Shown here: positions 24,801 to 39,800 of the stretch, in pieces | Numbering within the stretch: the stretch's first letter is position 1 | How the letters are laid out: the number at the start of each line of letters is the position of its first letter | Assembly (NCBI RefSeq): GCF_964355755.1 | Contig: NC_092672.1 | Location: 19,900,501-19,964,500, forward strand | Direction: 5' to 3' | Source: Antedon mediterranea | Lineage: Eukaryota; Echinodermata; Crinoidea; Comatulida; Antedonidae | DNA: 64,000 nt | Translations under genes and position numbers: made by a program | Notes under the pieces: model-generated | What the model saw: the letters and a program-made list of their open reading frames with translations, nothing else | Database searches by the model: none | Told to the model about the DNA's origin: nothing

Positions 24801-27800
24801 CAAATCAAATAAAAAAAATCATAATATAATAATGTTGTGTATGTATGCCTTAGTAAACATGTTGTATATGAATACCATTGGGCTACTGGATTAAATTTTG
24901 GTTTATATCTAGTAGGAATACAATTAATGTGCATTATTAGAGTAAGCTAAGCTAGTGGCATGTTTTGAAATTAAAATGACCATTTTGATTAACTGACATT
25001 ATATAAATGAAAGTTAAACTATTGTTTAATAGTGAGTATACAGTACGTGTACTCTTTAATGTTATGATTTTCTAAAAACCAAATGATGGTTACCTCACTA
25101 ATAGAGTTAGCCTAGGCTTCTAGGATTATAATAGGCCTACCTAGCAGACAATATTTTTGTGAATAGAATAATTAAATAAAATACTTTTTATCTTTTTCTG
25201 TTTGGACATTTGAATCAATCAAATTGAAAAAATACATTTATAGTTGTGACTACATTAGGTGTTCTGTAAATCATTTGTCATGCAACATGGAAATATTGCT
25301 GTTTTAGGACATAGCATCATAACTCAGGTTTTCATAGCCATAAAAGACTCTCCTAATTTTAACCATGATTTGTATGGTTTCAGGCTTTTACAGTTTTTAA
25401 TATTGTATTGGTGTTATGTGTGTCAGTTATTTCAAACCTAAACTTTTAACTGTTTAGGATTTTAATAAACTTCAACAGTTTTTTTCCCTTTTTGAACATG
25501 TCGTCAAAAAACTCCCTTCTTATTTTTCTTAACCAAATTTCTTAAATTTTCTTAACAAACTCCGTAATCCACTTTTAATACTAGGGCCTCACACGCCCTT
25601 CATCTTCCTTTAACTAAACTTTCTTTAATTCAACACAATGTCTAATAAGTGCCTCTAAATTATTGAATGCACTTCCTAATGATATCACATGTACCCCGAT
25701 CTCAAGCAATTGTTTTCTGTATTTTCATCAAATTACTACAGTAGTATATTTTAAATGATTATTGTCAGCCGTTTTTCATCTCCTCTGTCCCATATGGCTA
25801 AAAAATTCCAATAATTACCATTTATATCGTTTAGTGTCTTTATGCTTCCTGTTTATTTGTTTGTTTTTTTTGTACGTGTTTTGTTCTGTCTTTTTGTTAT
25901 ATTGTACATGGCTTGCCCACCACAAGTAACTTCTAGTTTAGCCTCTTCTTTTTAGCATTTAAAAAAAATGTTATATGTTTATTTTTTGAAGCAGAAGTAT
26001 ATTTATTATTATTTTAATAATTTAACATCAAATAAATAGTCATAAAATTAAATCTTCTTTATTTATATATATTCCTCTTTTTGTTTTCTTTTGAAAAAGA
26101 TTTTAATACACCAAAAAAAACAAAAACACAAATATAAACATCTACCCTGTATACAAATGGGGTCAGATCATTTTTCTATTTGACCTATTCGCTTCCCTTC
26201 AATATCTACAACCGTCGTTAGAACAGAATAATCTGGATTTTTTTGTTTTACATTAATCCAAGTTAATCAACTACCACACTTTATTTCAAATAATAACATT
26301 TTTTAGCATAATTATTTTTTTTGTTAAATGGCTGCATAATTAGTTATCCACACCTTGGCGGATAACTCATTGTGATTGTATAAAATCATCATCAACTTTT
26401 TTTATCTGTATTATTCTTCTTTCATTCCATATTTCATAACTTTGTAAAGTTTTGTGCACCTCCTACTTTTTAAAAACGTCAGAGTTGCGCAACATGCCTT
26501 TCGCACGATTTTATGAATTTAAATGATTGATCATAGATTAAAAACCAAACGTCATTTTGTATTGACACTTTTTAAATTTAAGTCATATCAAGAGTAACTT
26601 TCTGTGGATTGAAAATGCCATGCTTCACACAAAGTTACGAGCACAAGATTTTTTCTTATAACCAACACCTGCAATTGCTGTAACTAATAATGCGTATTTT
26701 CATTATAAGCCTTAAAAGAATTGAAAAGTCAATTAAACCATCAAATATTATTTTAATGATTTTACTGATTTTGATTTTAAATGTATTATGGCTACCCTTA
26801 CAGTACATGATGGCATTGTTAACCCTATTTCACATTGACCATTCTTATTATTTTAAATGTATTATGGCTACTCATACATGCTGATTGCATTCTTAACCCT
26901 ATTTCACATTGACTATTCTTTTTATTGTACAAGTTACTAAATGTTTTAGTTTATTTAATTCACTTCCCACAACTTAGTCAATAATCACCTTGACAAATTT
27001 CAATATAAATTTACATCCTTGTTCATCCTGTTTTTCATCACTGTTTTCCTCCTTGTACTCTATTTGCACAAACATACTTTGCCTATTATATTATTCTTAA
27101 TAGTGTTGTTGTTTACAATAGTGATGAAAGCATTAATTTTGGAAAATTTCTGTAATTTCGCGTGGAAGTAATCATATTTATCTTAATTTATGTCATGTTC
27201 ATCCCACCAAAATCTGATGATGAAAACAGTTACCATGAAATTAGTACTTATGTAGAAACAAGGCTATAAAAAAAAAAGATAGATTCGGGGTTTAACAAAA
27301 TATATGACATAATCCTAACCGACTGAAAACATCTATTGAAATCCTCCATACATTATGTAGAAGAGCTGACTATTGCAATATGCTTTATTAGTTGATGCCA
27401 TTCCAAAAGATTGTATAAGTATAATTAAGAATCATAACAACAATATGTCTGTACATATTAAGGATGAATGTATTATAACAATTAAATAACACATAACACA
27501 TAACAGCAAAATGTATACTCGCTTTAAATCAAAAGCTATTACTTCTCGTGTTTTAAACAAATGGAATGTTGCTCTCAACGCCCAAAACATAAATCCGATA
27601 AAGAAGGTGAAAAATGAAAAAATATACTAAATTATAAACCATTACATAAAATTGTTCCAACTAACTTACAGCTGTATCTGGAAATTGAAAAAAATGAATG
27701 TTATATGTGTTATTGAAAATGAAAAGCATATGTTCTTTTATATTGTATACATAACAAATTATGGAAAACATTTTTATAGGAATAGACAATAGCAGAAGTT

Positions 27801-30800
27801 CATTTAAAGAACCTCTTTAATGCATAGCTCAGATTGTCTACAGTATATACATATATACAGTGCAATGCTTTAAGTATCTAATACCTTGCAATTGTATATT
27901 CTTTTAACAATCATAAATCAAACAGGTTTGATAATGCATTTTTTCTCATATTTGTATAATTTTCTAACAATTTGAATAAAATAGGTGTTTATCAAGTCAA
28001 TACTGTATTCAAATTTAGGAACAGCTTATAATCACAAAATGATGGGATCATTGTGCACTTTGTAATATTAATAATTCATTATATGATGTATTGATACTTT
28101 AACACTTCTTTATTGTATCTTGAAATTTGTTGTTATCATTGATACAATAATACATGAATCAGGTGTCAAGTGTCAACAATTATAGAGCATTCATAATAAC
28201 AGTTAATGTTGACTGATATGATTTTACTGTACCTTTCATCTCATCTTGAAAATTAAAAAAGTAAATAAAAATTAATCAAATATTAAAAATAATACAAATA
28301 TAATCTATATATATACAGCCATGAAAAATAGGAATACCAATACTCAAAAATACAAAAAGATGGGATTTGTAATTTAATGAATAGAGCACGCAAACAGACA
28401 GAAAACATTTTTGTTTTTGGTTATGCATTTTGTTTAATACAATTCAATACCCACATTCTGGATTTCTGTAGTACATTTATCTTTTCAGTTCATATTTTAT
28501 GCATACAAAATTGAGAACCACCAATTCATCACCATTTCCACTTACATTAAAGCAATAATTAGTATTATAGTATTTTGTTATGATGAACTATTATAATTTT
28601 ATTTAAAGCAATTTCAGATAAAAGCTATGCATAGAAATCTTTTGAATTGCAATAAATAAACACATGACCTTTTTCTACGACAATTAAAAAACGCCGTGGT
28701 TAGGATTCCGGCACCGGAACTCAACTGCCCACCGTTAGGGAATCCGACACGCTATTGCGCATGCTCAGAGCTCTGGGAGGTGAATAATTATAGCTTGTGC
28801 CATGCCACACTGCACACCACACTACCACTGCTGAGGGCTGAGAGTCGGAGTGTTAGGATTTACTGTAGCCTAGTTAGTCGTTGCGCGAGCGAGAGAGCGA
28901 TGGATTAAACTTGGCCTAGGCCTATTCAGCCCACGAAATTCAGAAAAAAGAAGGTCGGCAAAAAATTGCCGACCTTAAATTCGCCAAGGTCGGCAGTCTC
29001 GGCAGTTCTAAAAATAGAAAATTCACCAAGGCCTAACCTCTTGCTAACCTAAGGCCTAGCTAGGCCTAGCCTCCCTAGCTATATGTTATGCAAAAAGAAC
29101 TAGCAAAATTAACTAAAATATAAAAACCTAACACTAAAATTTTAAAGATAAATTCTATTTGATAATTGCTGAACATCGTGGTTCTGGAGCTAGCCGTACA
29201 CAGAGCATAGCCTGGTTGCTTGCTTGGCATAACAGGGTATTCCCCTACACACAGGTCTGTCGCACAGCGCTGTGCCCAGCCAGCTTGATAGGAAAGCAAG
29301 CAGCTCACACACAACATGATGTAATGGTTGAGTGAATCCAGGGATCATCTTAATTCCATGGTTTGTTAACTAAACACAACATGGTGGTGAATATGCCTGT
29401 TAAAATTTCAATGATACGATCCCTTAAAGTACCATGTTGTTGCTAGGAGGAGGCTTGAAAGGAGGGATCTAGCCTAGTTTCAAGGTCGGCAATCTCTTGC
29501 CGTCCTCTGACAATTTAAGGTCGGCAATAAGGTCGGCAATTGCCGATTGCCGACGTGAAATTCGTGGGCTGCCTATTATTAATCAATAATTAAAATACGA
29601 ATACGCCAGGCGCCACGCGTTAAAATAATTATTATGATATTAATAAGAATCGGTATATCTATCTACCGCAAGAATCATAATGCTGTATTTAGCGTTGCGA
29701 CCCCGACTTCCCGAACAGTTTTTTCACATCCACGCGGTGGCTGCCGTCAATAAATTAACTTGTGATTGCATGTTTTGTACAGTTATAATGCGTTATATGA
29801 AATCTTTTATTTTGTACTTGAAAAATCATAAAACTAGTCAACTCATGTAATTATATAATTCATAATTAGGCCCTATATGAAGTTTATATATGAATGAAGC
29901 AACCACTTTTTAATTACAAAATAAATAGGCCCACTGGTCACGTCTAGCTGGTAGGCCTAGCCTAGTATTTACTGTTAGTGGATCCCGTTATTAGTAGGCA
30001 TCTACGCTAGTTCGCCGTGGCGGAGCTATGAAATGATCCATCGCTGTTGAGTCACCGATTACCGGCGCTCTGGGCATGCGCAATAGCGTGTCGGATTCCC
30101 TAACGGTTGGCAGTTGAGTTCCGGTGCCGGAATCCTAACCACGGCGATTAAAAAAAGCATTATAGTGAACAAAAACTATGATTGTATTGTTTTTCTTGAA
30201 AAATCAGTAGATCAGAAATATTTAAAAAACAATGATTAAAATGAAGTTGCAACAATTTGAATATCATTTATTAGTATAGGAATGTACAAAAGCCCTAAAC
30301 TCATACTTAGAGTGAGAGCTCACACATTTCATTTTACATACAGATGCACTTGAAAATGAAAGTTACACAATGATGACACATTATCATCAAAACAAATGTA
30401 AATGTACTTTACATTAATTGTTTCTCCACTTAACTGTTTTCACATATTATCATTTATCATTTATATGGGACTGTTTTGTACTACAATTCTTTATGCTGTT
30501 ATCAAAATGACTTTGTACTATACTGCAATATTTACATTGATCTTCTGTTCTGGTAAAGTAGACCCTATCATAGAGGCTTACACTATGTATATCAAGGTCT
30601 ACTCGCCCTAATTTGGCCAACATTTTCGGCAGTTAGAAATGTATTGGCCACGAAATATTAATTACATTACTCAAAATTTGCGACACCTGAATTCTGTAGT
30701 ATTTGTCCATAGTATTTCAAGAACGAATTCTGCTCATTACAATATTTTTAATTCATTTCCACGTCTGTTCATAACTTGCCTCCAAATGTTAAAGATAGTC

Positions 30801-33800
30801 TAGTTTTTTCCCTTTCTTCATTTATATATTCACTTAAGAAAAACTTGCCTCAAATACCTGTCTGAACTCAATGAAATGTGAAATGTTATTTTAAACTGTT
30901 TTTCTGTATTTAAGTTTATTTAATTTTTACACTTTAGGGGGTCAGATAGTCACTTGATAGTGTTTTGTTTCACTTTTTGACGATCCCGTCTACCCCCTAA
31001 AGTGCTCTGTACCTTGTGATTTTTATTATTTATAAAAGACGAAATAAATTAAATGCATAGATTATAAATAATTACAATATTGTTTATCATGTGGATGGAC
31101 GATTGTGTTTATAACCCTTTGATTAACCCCACACCTCATAGGATACATACAGTACAAAACAATTACGGCCTAGACTCTGCTTCTACAGATCATTTATTCA
31201 GACTATTCAGGCCACTGGTTCCTTCTAAGCATGCACAATACAATTGTGTCATCATCTCCAATGAATCCTTTGCTTACAAGTAATCAAAGTGGTGGTGAAG
31301 CTTGATTTGACAGGTTTCCATGTTATTTCATTGCCCCTTGCTTATTCTCAGTAATATTTATTATAGTACGTTAACACAACTTCTGTAACACAAGGCAAAT
31401 TAGTGCTGGTCTATTGATACTAACACTAAGGAATCTTCTGACAGACCTAGAGCTATAGTTTATATCCATTGTTAATCTAATTTGTTTTAATTCTGAATTG
31501 TTTGACTTGGCATAACCATCTGGTATGCAAATAACCATCTTGTATACAAACACAACAATCAAAGGCAGTGTCCTCATTATCACATTACCTGTACAAATTG
31601 TTGTACTTTATTATTAGGAATTTAAAAGAGAAATAAATGTTACCTTTGATTTTTAAATTACAGTATAAAAAAGTTTACTAAAAATAGAGTATGACTCTGA
31701 GAATAAGAACATGATGTTTGGTATGATAATTATCTATATTATATGAAATATAATAACCTCTATGTGCTTAATATTTTCAGTTTTTAAGAACACCTTTGTC
31801 TTATGCTGCCCAAGCTGGTCACAGCAGCACATGTATGTGCCTGATCAATGCAGGATCAGACGTGAATATTGCAGACACGGTAAGTCATGCACACTTGTAT
31901 TTAAGTGTCCCAAGTAATTGTATATAACTTTTTTTTCCAATTTAAAAAGTCTAGATTAATTTTTTCATAAAATCTATAAATTGGAGTAATAAAGATTTTG
32001 TCTGATTTAATGTTGTAATTATAGATACAAAATCTTCACTCATCTTAAACCTTATTCATTATTTTAATGATTTACATTAATACATATACAACAAATACCA
32101 TACATTAGTTTACAATTTTTAATGACAGGTTTGCCAAATATAATTGTGGCACATTTCAACAAATTACAGCATATAATTACTGTAGATAAAACCTGTTTAA
32201 ATTACATTTGGTCAAAAGAGCATTATCGTTCTAAGGAATGTGCCTTGAAGGCTTTGGTCTTTTGCTCTATCGTCCTACTATACCCCATTGCTTGTAGTAT
32301 AATATCCCACTACCCGGTCTATGTTAAATATAAAGGCATCCATGTATACTAATTCATATTATAATTACCTGTTTCTAATGAAAAAATGGATAGCTACTAT
32401 TTTATAACAATTTGATCAATTTTAAATTTGAGTGCTAAATAAAACTTGTCTGCTAAATCTAAAACTTAGTTTTCTTCATCTCTCTGAGATAAAACATTAT
32501 TTGAATGCCTTTTTTTTTACTAGATGTATAGCACTTTTGATATGACATGACATTGCTAGGCAATACAGAGTCTTTGGAAGCCAAGGATGATTTTACAATC
32601 AAAACATGTATCAAATGATATTTATACTCTTACTGTACATTTGTTCTATACCAATATCATAGAAAACCAATAGGATTTGGATGTTCAATTTTGATTACCT
32701 GTGTATGACCACTTATAATCCCATGAGTGAGTATAATCTCACTCCTGCACAACTTTGGTAATAATAGTCAGATGGAGTTTTGTATTAATATTAGGAAAAA
32801 TATAAATATTTTTGCACATACAGTATAGCATTTCATTTGTATACTACTTGAGCTTAGATACTCCATCTGGGCACACACGTACAAGTCACATGGAATTCTT
32901 GGTGCATCCAGTTCACTAGTTTCAGCTGCATGAGATTGGCTACTCACTCGTACAAAGTTTTAATATTCATATTTCAGAATTTCAAAGATTCAACAACTAA
33001 GATGATGCGCATGCACTATGTTATGATTAGACGGGAGACACACGCATGTACTTTGGTACATTATTGCGAAGTGATGACGACAATTTTATATGCCTAGTAG
33101 TCTGGTAAACATTTGATGGGATTTTTCCCAAGAACATAAAATGGTTCATTATTATGTGAAGATAATTTGATTTAATTCCCACCCACCCAGACCATGAAGG
33201 TATGCCTAGACCTTGCCCTGTGTGGCGTAGCTCTGTGCCCGTGGCATGTACCTTATTGGCGTTTTATTTGGCAGGTCATACGTACGAGTAAAACATGTCC
33301 TACTATAACAATTTGTCATGATCCATTTAAAATTTGAGTGCTAAATAAAACTTGTCTGCTAAATCTAAAACTTAGTTTTCTTCATCTTTCTGATTTGACA
33401 GTAAAACAAATGTAATGTCATTGCAAACCCTTGTTTATATCACCATGGTTAAGGACAGTTTTAAAGAAAACTGAATAGGCCAAATTTGTTTTGTTACGTT
33501 CCATGTCCAGGATTTGAAATTTTTATTTTTTATTTGAGAAATTACAGTTCAGTTGTGTTTACATACCTTAGAGTGCGTAATAAATGCTTTATTTTTATTT
33601 TTTTTTATTACCATTAAAATACACAATGTCTAATAGATTAAAAAGCCATCCATCTCAAAATTTGATTATAAAGGAAATGTGAAACTAATTATTACATTTT
33701 GTTTTTATTTATTTTATCTTTCATATGTTATTACTCTATGATTTATATATACTACAGCTTGTGTATCTGTCAGTGTTCTTTCTTCTTTTTTTAATTAAAA

Positions 33801-36800
33801 AATGCCCTTTTGCAGCAATGTCAAATGATCAAAGCTAAACATAATTGTCAAAAATAATAATTATTCTTAATTACAAACTGTCTTATTTACAAATGGGGTC
33901 ATCACTAAGTTTGTTTACACTTGATATACTTACTTTCTGCAATGTAAATTATAATATTTAAAGTACTATGTTATTTCAAAATTACATGGAACAATAAAGT
34001 TATTGATTAATCATTAATACTCCTCACACTTTTTTTAAATTTTATTAATCAAATACTGTACTTTAATAATATTGATAATGTGCCAAATTGTTAAGTTAAA
34101 TTGAGATTTGCTATTTTCTTAAAAACAAAAAACCAATATATTCTATAGGCTAAATCTTATATAATTTATTTTAAATTGTATTTTTAAGTGTATATGGTCA
34201 TTATTACAGTTATGATCATACTTCAGTTGAAAATAATTTCCATTAAACAATTCTACAAGAGAAGGAGCACAATACATGCAATGGCTTTCTTTAACTTACC
34301 AGTATTTTTAGTTAATTCATTGCAATTATATCCTGCATTAATATCATTGCAATTATTATACTACTATATAATTTGTATTCAAGCAAATTATGTAGTTAGA
34401 CAGGGGTAATAATGTCAGCTGCATTACATCAAATCAAGAAATTTTAATACAATTACACTGCTAGAAACAATGGTCAATCCAATTGTGGTCCCAATATGTC
34501 CTTCATAAAGAATGGGAAAATAATAATAATAATGGATAAATAAATGACAAATATTGTTTATTATTATTATAACTTTAAAATCATAGCACATGGGCAGTAC
34601 TCACCAATTTTCATATTTGTTGCTCATACCAAAATGTAAAACCACTAATGCTAGAGAATTTATTTGTTACAGACTTATGGCAAAATCAGCATTGTATTAA
34701 ACTATCACATGGAAGTTTTCAAATAATATATACTATGGCCCTGTTTCTTCTGCCAAGAATATACACACTGTATATTATTTTATATGGTATTTTTTGTGGC
34801 AGCAGAAATGGGTCTCATAAAAAATATACTGTATAAATATACCGTATAATCTTGATCATTATCCATATCGTTATCTCTGATATTTTATCATACTGTATAT
34901 TTCTTGCACCTTTCTGCTGCGTTATGAATATACCATCTACATTGTTCACCCATAACACAAGGTTTGTTGAGCATACCCTACTTAGAACAATTACTAAAAC
35001 TAGATGGTACGCTCGCTTCGCTCGCGTACCATCTAGGTCGTGCCCACAGATGGTTCTCGAATACATAATAATTTTAGCGTTAAAAAACTGGCGATTTCAA
35101 ATGTACGTACCGCAGGACAAATACATGTCGTTTACAGGAACGAATAAATAGACAATGTGATTTATGTACTCAACTAAAAATAGCACCCTGGGAACTACTT
35201 CCGAAAGAGAAACTGGTCACAAAATGAGACCAATTGTTTAAGTCAAATTTAAACAAACTTAATTTGTGTTTTGTATGTACCATTAGGGTTGAGGGATGGG
35301 GAAGAGGATGGGTGGAAAGAAAGAGGAACAATTTTTAAATATATTCTTTATCTATTTAGTAACGAAATATTAATTGTTTTCATGTTTTACAAATAATATA
35401 CCACTAAACACAGTAAAACATTGCGATGTAATACTTTGTTGAAACTATACCGTCCAAGTCGATTGAAATAGTACAGTACATGTAACGATGTAACATCACT
35501 ACGACGTGTATATGTTTATATAATGTAAAACAATTTGTGAAAACCACCTCTATTCGGGGAAAATCATAAATTCGATTTGATCGTCAATAAATATTAAATT
35601 ATCTAACTCAACTTAATTAGTAGGCCTAATGGTTTTCAATTGTTTCTTAGAGCCAATTCATACTTAAGTTGGTTCCTACCCTACCCACCAAAGTTGTTCT
35701 GCGTTTAGGGCATGTGATGTACCGTAGGCCTATCGTCTACTGTTTTACAACGCTACTCATGCCAGTGAGGGAAGGGTGATGATGTGGGTGGTTTAATTGC
35801 AATAATAAAGATTTGTACATAATATACAGCGAGTGAAAACTCTAGCTCATTATCCGTTTAAAAAAAATGTATATCCAACCACTGCAGCACAGATTGAAAA
35901 AAAAATGGATCGAATTTCTGTTATGAGTATACAGTACTTGCCTTTACGACGCCTGAGGGAATAGACGCTTGTGGAACAGAGATTGGAATGTTCCATTCTT
36001 CGCAAATCAATACATTTGTATAAACGTATATTAAATCTATCAAAATAGTATTTTTTTAAGAAAATCGGCCTGTCTTCAACATTATGATGCTGTACTCGAG
36101 CTGTTCAACCGGTTTTCAGCCATTAAAAACAATTATCGTAGGAGGAGATAGGAAAATGCGAAGCATCTTCGTATTATTGTCTGCGGGTATTTTTCAAGAC
36201 GGACATCCATTAGACAGTGTATACCACGATCGAAAAACACCCCTATTTGGGGCAAATCGTTGAACCTAAATTCGTTTTAATCGTCAATAACTAATTATCG
36301 AACTCTTTTTATTTAGTAAACAGGGTTACATCAGGCGGTTAAAATCAGTACCGAAAGTACGAACCAACTTTATATACCATCGAGTAAACATTCTAGAAAT
36401 AACGCGTGATTTACCGAATTTTGCCCTTACGTAAATTTATATATAGATGTCACAGTGGACTGAAAATCTTAAGATATTTGCTCTATTTAAATGTGATAGA
36501 ACCGAGGTTTCAGGGTAATAGGAGATGTGGGGTTTGGTTGTCGTCAAAACAAGTGAACAGTAAGCAGTACAAAACAGCAATGGACAATGACTGAAAGTTA
36601 GGTAGACACGGGGTTATCCGGTCCCATATGGGATTTTACGGGATCGAACCATAGCTCTATTCCTCAATCCATATAATCCCACAAAGTAGTTTTCAAAGGA
36701 AACGGGTCACCGAATTATAATTCTAATATATTATTACGTTATGTTTATGCTGTACATATTGTAGCAGAAACAGGGCCTATCTTACATTAATGGCTCATTG

Positions 36801-39800
36801 GGATGACTAAAGGTTGGTATTAATAGTAATACCTAAGGGTAGACTCACAACGTTAGGTTTGTTATCCAACACAAGGTAATCCTCTCTTGCTAGGGTTCCT
36901 ATTAACGCAAATGGCGAGGCGTAACAGCTTCCTAACGGTAATCTGCAGCTTAGTTCACATACAAAAGTATGTACACTGCTTACATAACGCCACCGTGAGT
37001 CTGAACATACCCTAAGACACTGAACAGTACTATGTTTAAAAATAAAGGTGATTAATCAAAGGCTGATAACTCCTCCACATAAAACTCCTAGAAAGTAGGA
37101 AGCCTTTTGTCCTCTTCCCTGACTGACTGAGCATATGATCTCTCTATTAATAATTTATATTGTAAACCTTATTATGTAAACAGAAATATCAATGAAAATT
37201 CTTCTAAACTAAAAAGTTTTTAAAGATATGCTACATTATTAGCAATTTACACCTAAATCCAGCCCTCAGTCTTAACCCTTTTCCAACATGCAATTTGTTT
37301 TTTGAGGATATTCACTACATTATTAGCAAATTACCCCCTAAATCCACCCTTTTCCAACATGGCTGTTGAAAAAGTGTGTCATCCATTGGAATAGTTTTAT
37401 TGCCAGTATTGTATGTCTGTGGATTTTCCATCTGAATTGACATAGCAGCAATCAATCATTGTGCCACTTATGAATTTCATGTGTGAGAGCATTTCCGGCC
37501 ATCTAGAGGTGTCATTTAACAAAATTTGCTTTAAATCTCACTCCCTTTTCAGATCCTGGACATTTGGGCAATCCCCTTACGGTAGTCCTGCTACCGCCCC
37601 TGTAAATAATTCTAAGCATGTGAAACAAAATACTGATTATTGATTATTTGAAAGTGGATAATTTAAAAACATAAAATATGTTGGTATCACATGGATGACA
37701 CACACACAGAGTGATATATCACTTTGTTAGTTTTTCTGTCTTGTGCTGCTATCTGTATCGTGGTATTCAAGCTTTAAAGTTTAAAAAAATTAAGATAAAA
37801 TGAGTTGAATATTTATTATTGAAATGAGTAATTATTATTCAATTACATAATAAAAAATTAGTTTTGATAGCTGAATTCAATTAGCTTGGTGTTTATGAAC
37901 ATTACTATTACTACATTAATACATAACTTGCTTGCTCATCTTGATTGTGCTAAATACTTATGCTAGGGTTTTATTTCTAGATTTTTCGTCCTCTTTTAAT
38001 TCTATACAATCAAGTATTTTAATGAAATCAGTAAAACAGCTTAAAGAATAATAGGAACTAAAGAGAACACTAAAGATATTGTTAAAAGTGCAATAAGTAA
38101 AAAGTAATTATATCTGATGAGTATCACCCTTCCTCACCATTATCTTGTCTTTAGTAAGTTAGGGCGTTTAATATTGTTGGTGTTCCACTTTAGTGCTTGT
38201 TGACAATTAGGCTTAAATATAGTTGTTACTGTGTGCAAAACAATATCAGTTTTTTGTGGCAACAGTGTACAGTTATATGCTCTAATTTAAAATATAATCT
38301 TTAATGTGTATTATTATCAATACATAATGCTATACATTATGTTTTTTCACGCTATGGTCATAAATTTCCATTTGAAACACTTTTTAAAACATTGAAAACA
38401 ATAGTGCCTTCACCATTTTATTAAATTAATATTTTTTTAAACAGTATTTAATCAATAGTATGTTATTTTGTAGGGTTTTAATAAAGTTACTGTAATTACT
38501 TCCGTAGAAAAAAAATGGTGTTTTCACTTATAAAATGACAAATAAATGGTTAAATTCAACAAAAACCCATTGGCTGGCAGCCAATTTGAACATTTTTTCT
38601 TTAAATTATTTATTTTGAAATTTTTTTTTCAGGGGCCATTGCATTTTTAACAAAAAAAACTTCAAAAACAAAAAAAATTTCACAAAGCTTCAATTGTTCT
38701 TACATGATTTTGTATTTTAAAAGCGCAATTTTTTAAACAAGTCACTTAAATGCCCTATGATCCCTGTGTATTATAATGATCAAAGATGCTAGTTGTACTG
38801 AATATTTTAGTAATGACATGTTTTATTCATCATTTTTAGTAATGCATTTTGCCATACACTCTTTTATTGTCAACACACTACCAACTCCGTCCACCACCTC
38901 CTCATCATTAAATAGTGAAGAGCAATGATATTAAAGGATGTAACATAGACCCATATTAGACCCATTTTTAGTTTGTAATTATTTTTTCCCTAATACATTA
39001 CAAGGGCCTATACATTTTATATTACACAGTGCCCTCACTCATCATTTATTTTACTTAAATTCTGTTTATATTGTTAGCACTTTCAGTACCAGTGTACTGT
39101 TCAATAAAAACCCAAAAATCTGTACAAAATTTTATTTAATTTAATTTTTTTAGACCTTTTTTACAAAACAACTTTATTGAAATAGCATTTAAATAAAAAA
39201 AAAAACTATTACCAGCATTAAACTAGATGATGATTTCATTTAATTTTTTGGTCTATTTCAGTATATACAAAAAAAAATGAAATTTGGGAGACCAGGGTCA
39301 ACCTAAGTGAACTTAATCACTGAGACTCTAAGCTCACTATGTCGGTCGGTAGGTCGGTCGGTAAACACTAACTCAAATTTGCACACGTGACTAAAGCCAT
39401 GTATATGGCCTTGTTAATCATCTATTTAAATAATAATAAATACAACATAGTATAAAACTGACTCCAAATAACAATGATTCAACGTTTCAAACTTTATTTG
39501 ATCACCATCAGAAATAATGATAAAATGTAATCATTATTGTTATTATTATGGAATGCTTTATTAAATAGGTAACAGCAGTGAGCACCAGTGCTTTGCACAG
39601 TCTGTAGTATAATTAAAATGATTCCATCTTCTATCATTGTTATATTTATTCATCTTCTTCATCATTATAAGACAATAACAAAAGCAAACTCGTTTAAATA
39701 TAAATCTACCCACTGTAATGTTGGTGTTGCTACAGTTTTTCATATTTTAGAACAATGACAGATTATCAATTCTTACTTTATAGCATTCATTCAAGTATAA

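Larger units (their letters stand above)
18091..31780 (+). other. Intron 4, 13.7 kb
   Basis: Non-coding, with transposons (19087-20584, 28692-30146), copy A of a large duplicated block (21348-25057 and 26018-27101) and LINE relics. The stretch 27,102-28,682 shows nothing recognisable. No further ankyrin exon was found. Confidence 0.6.
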
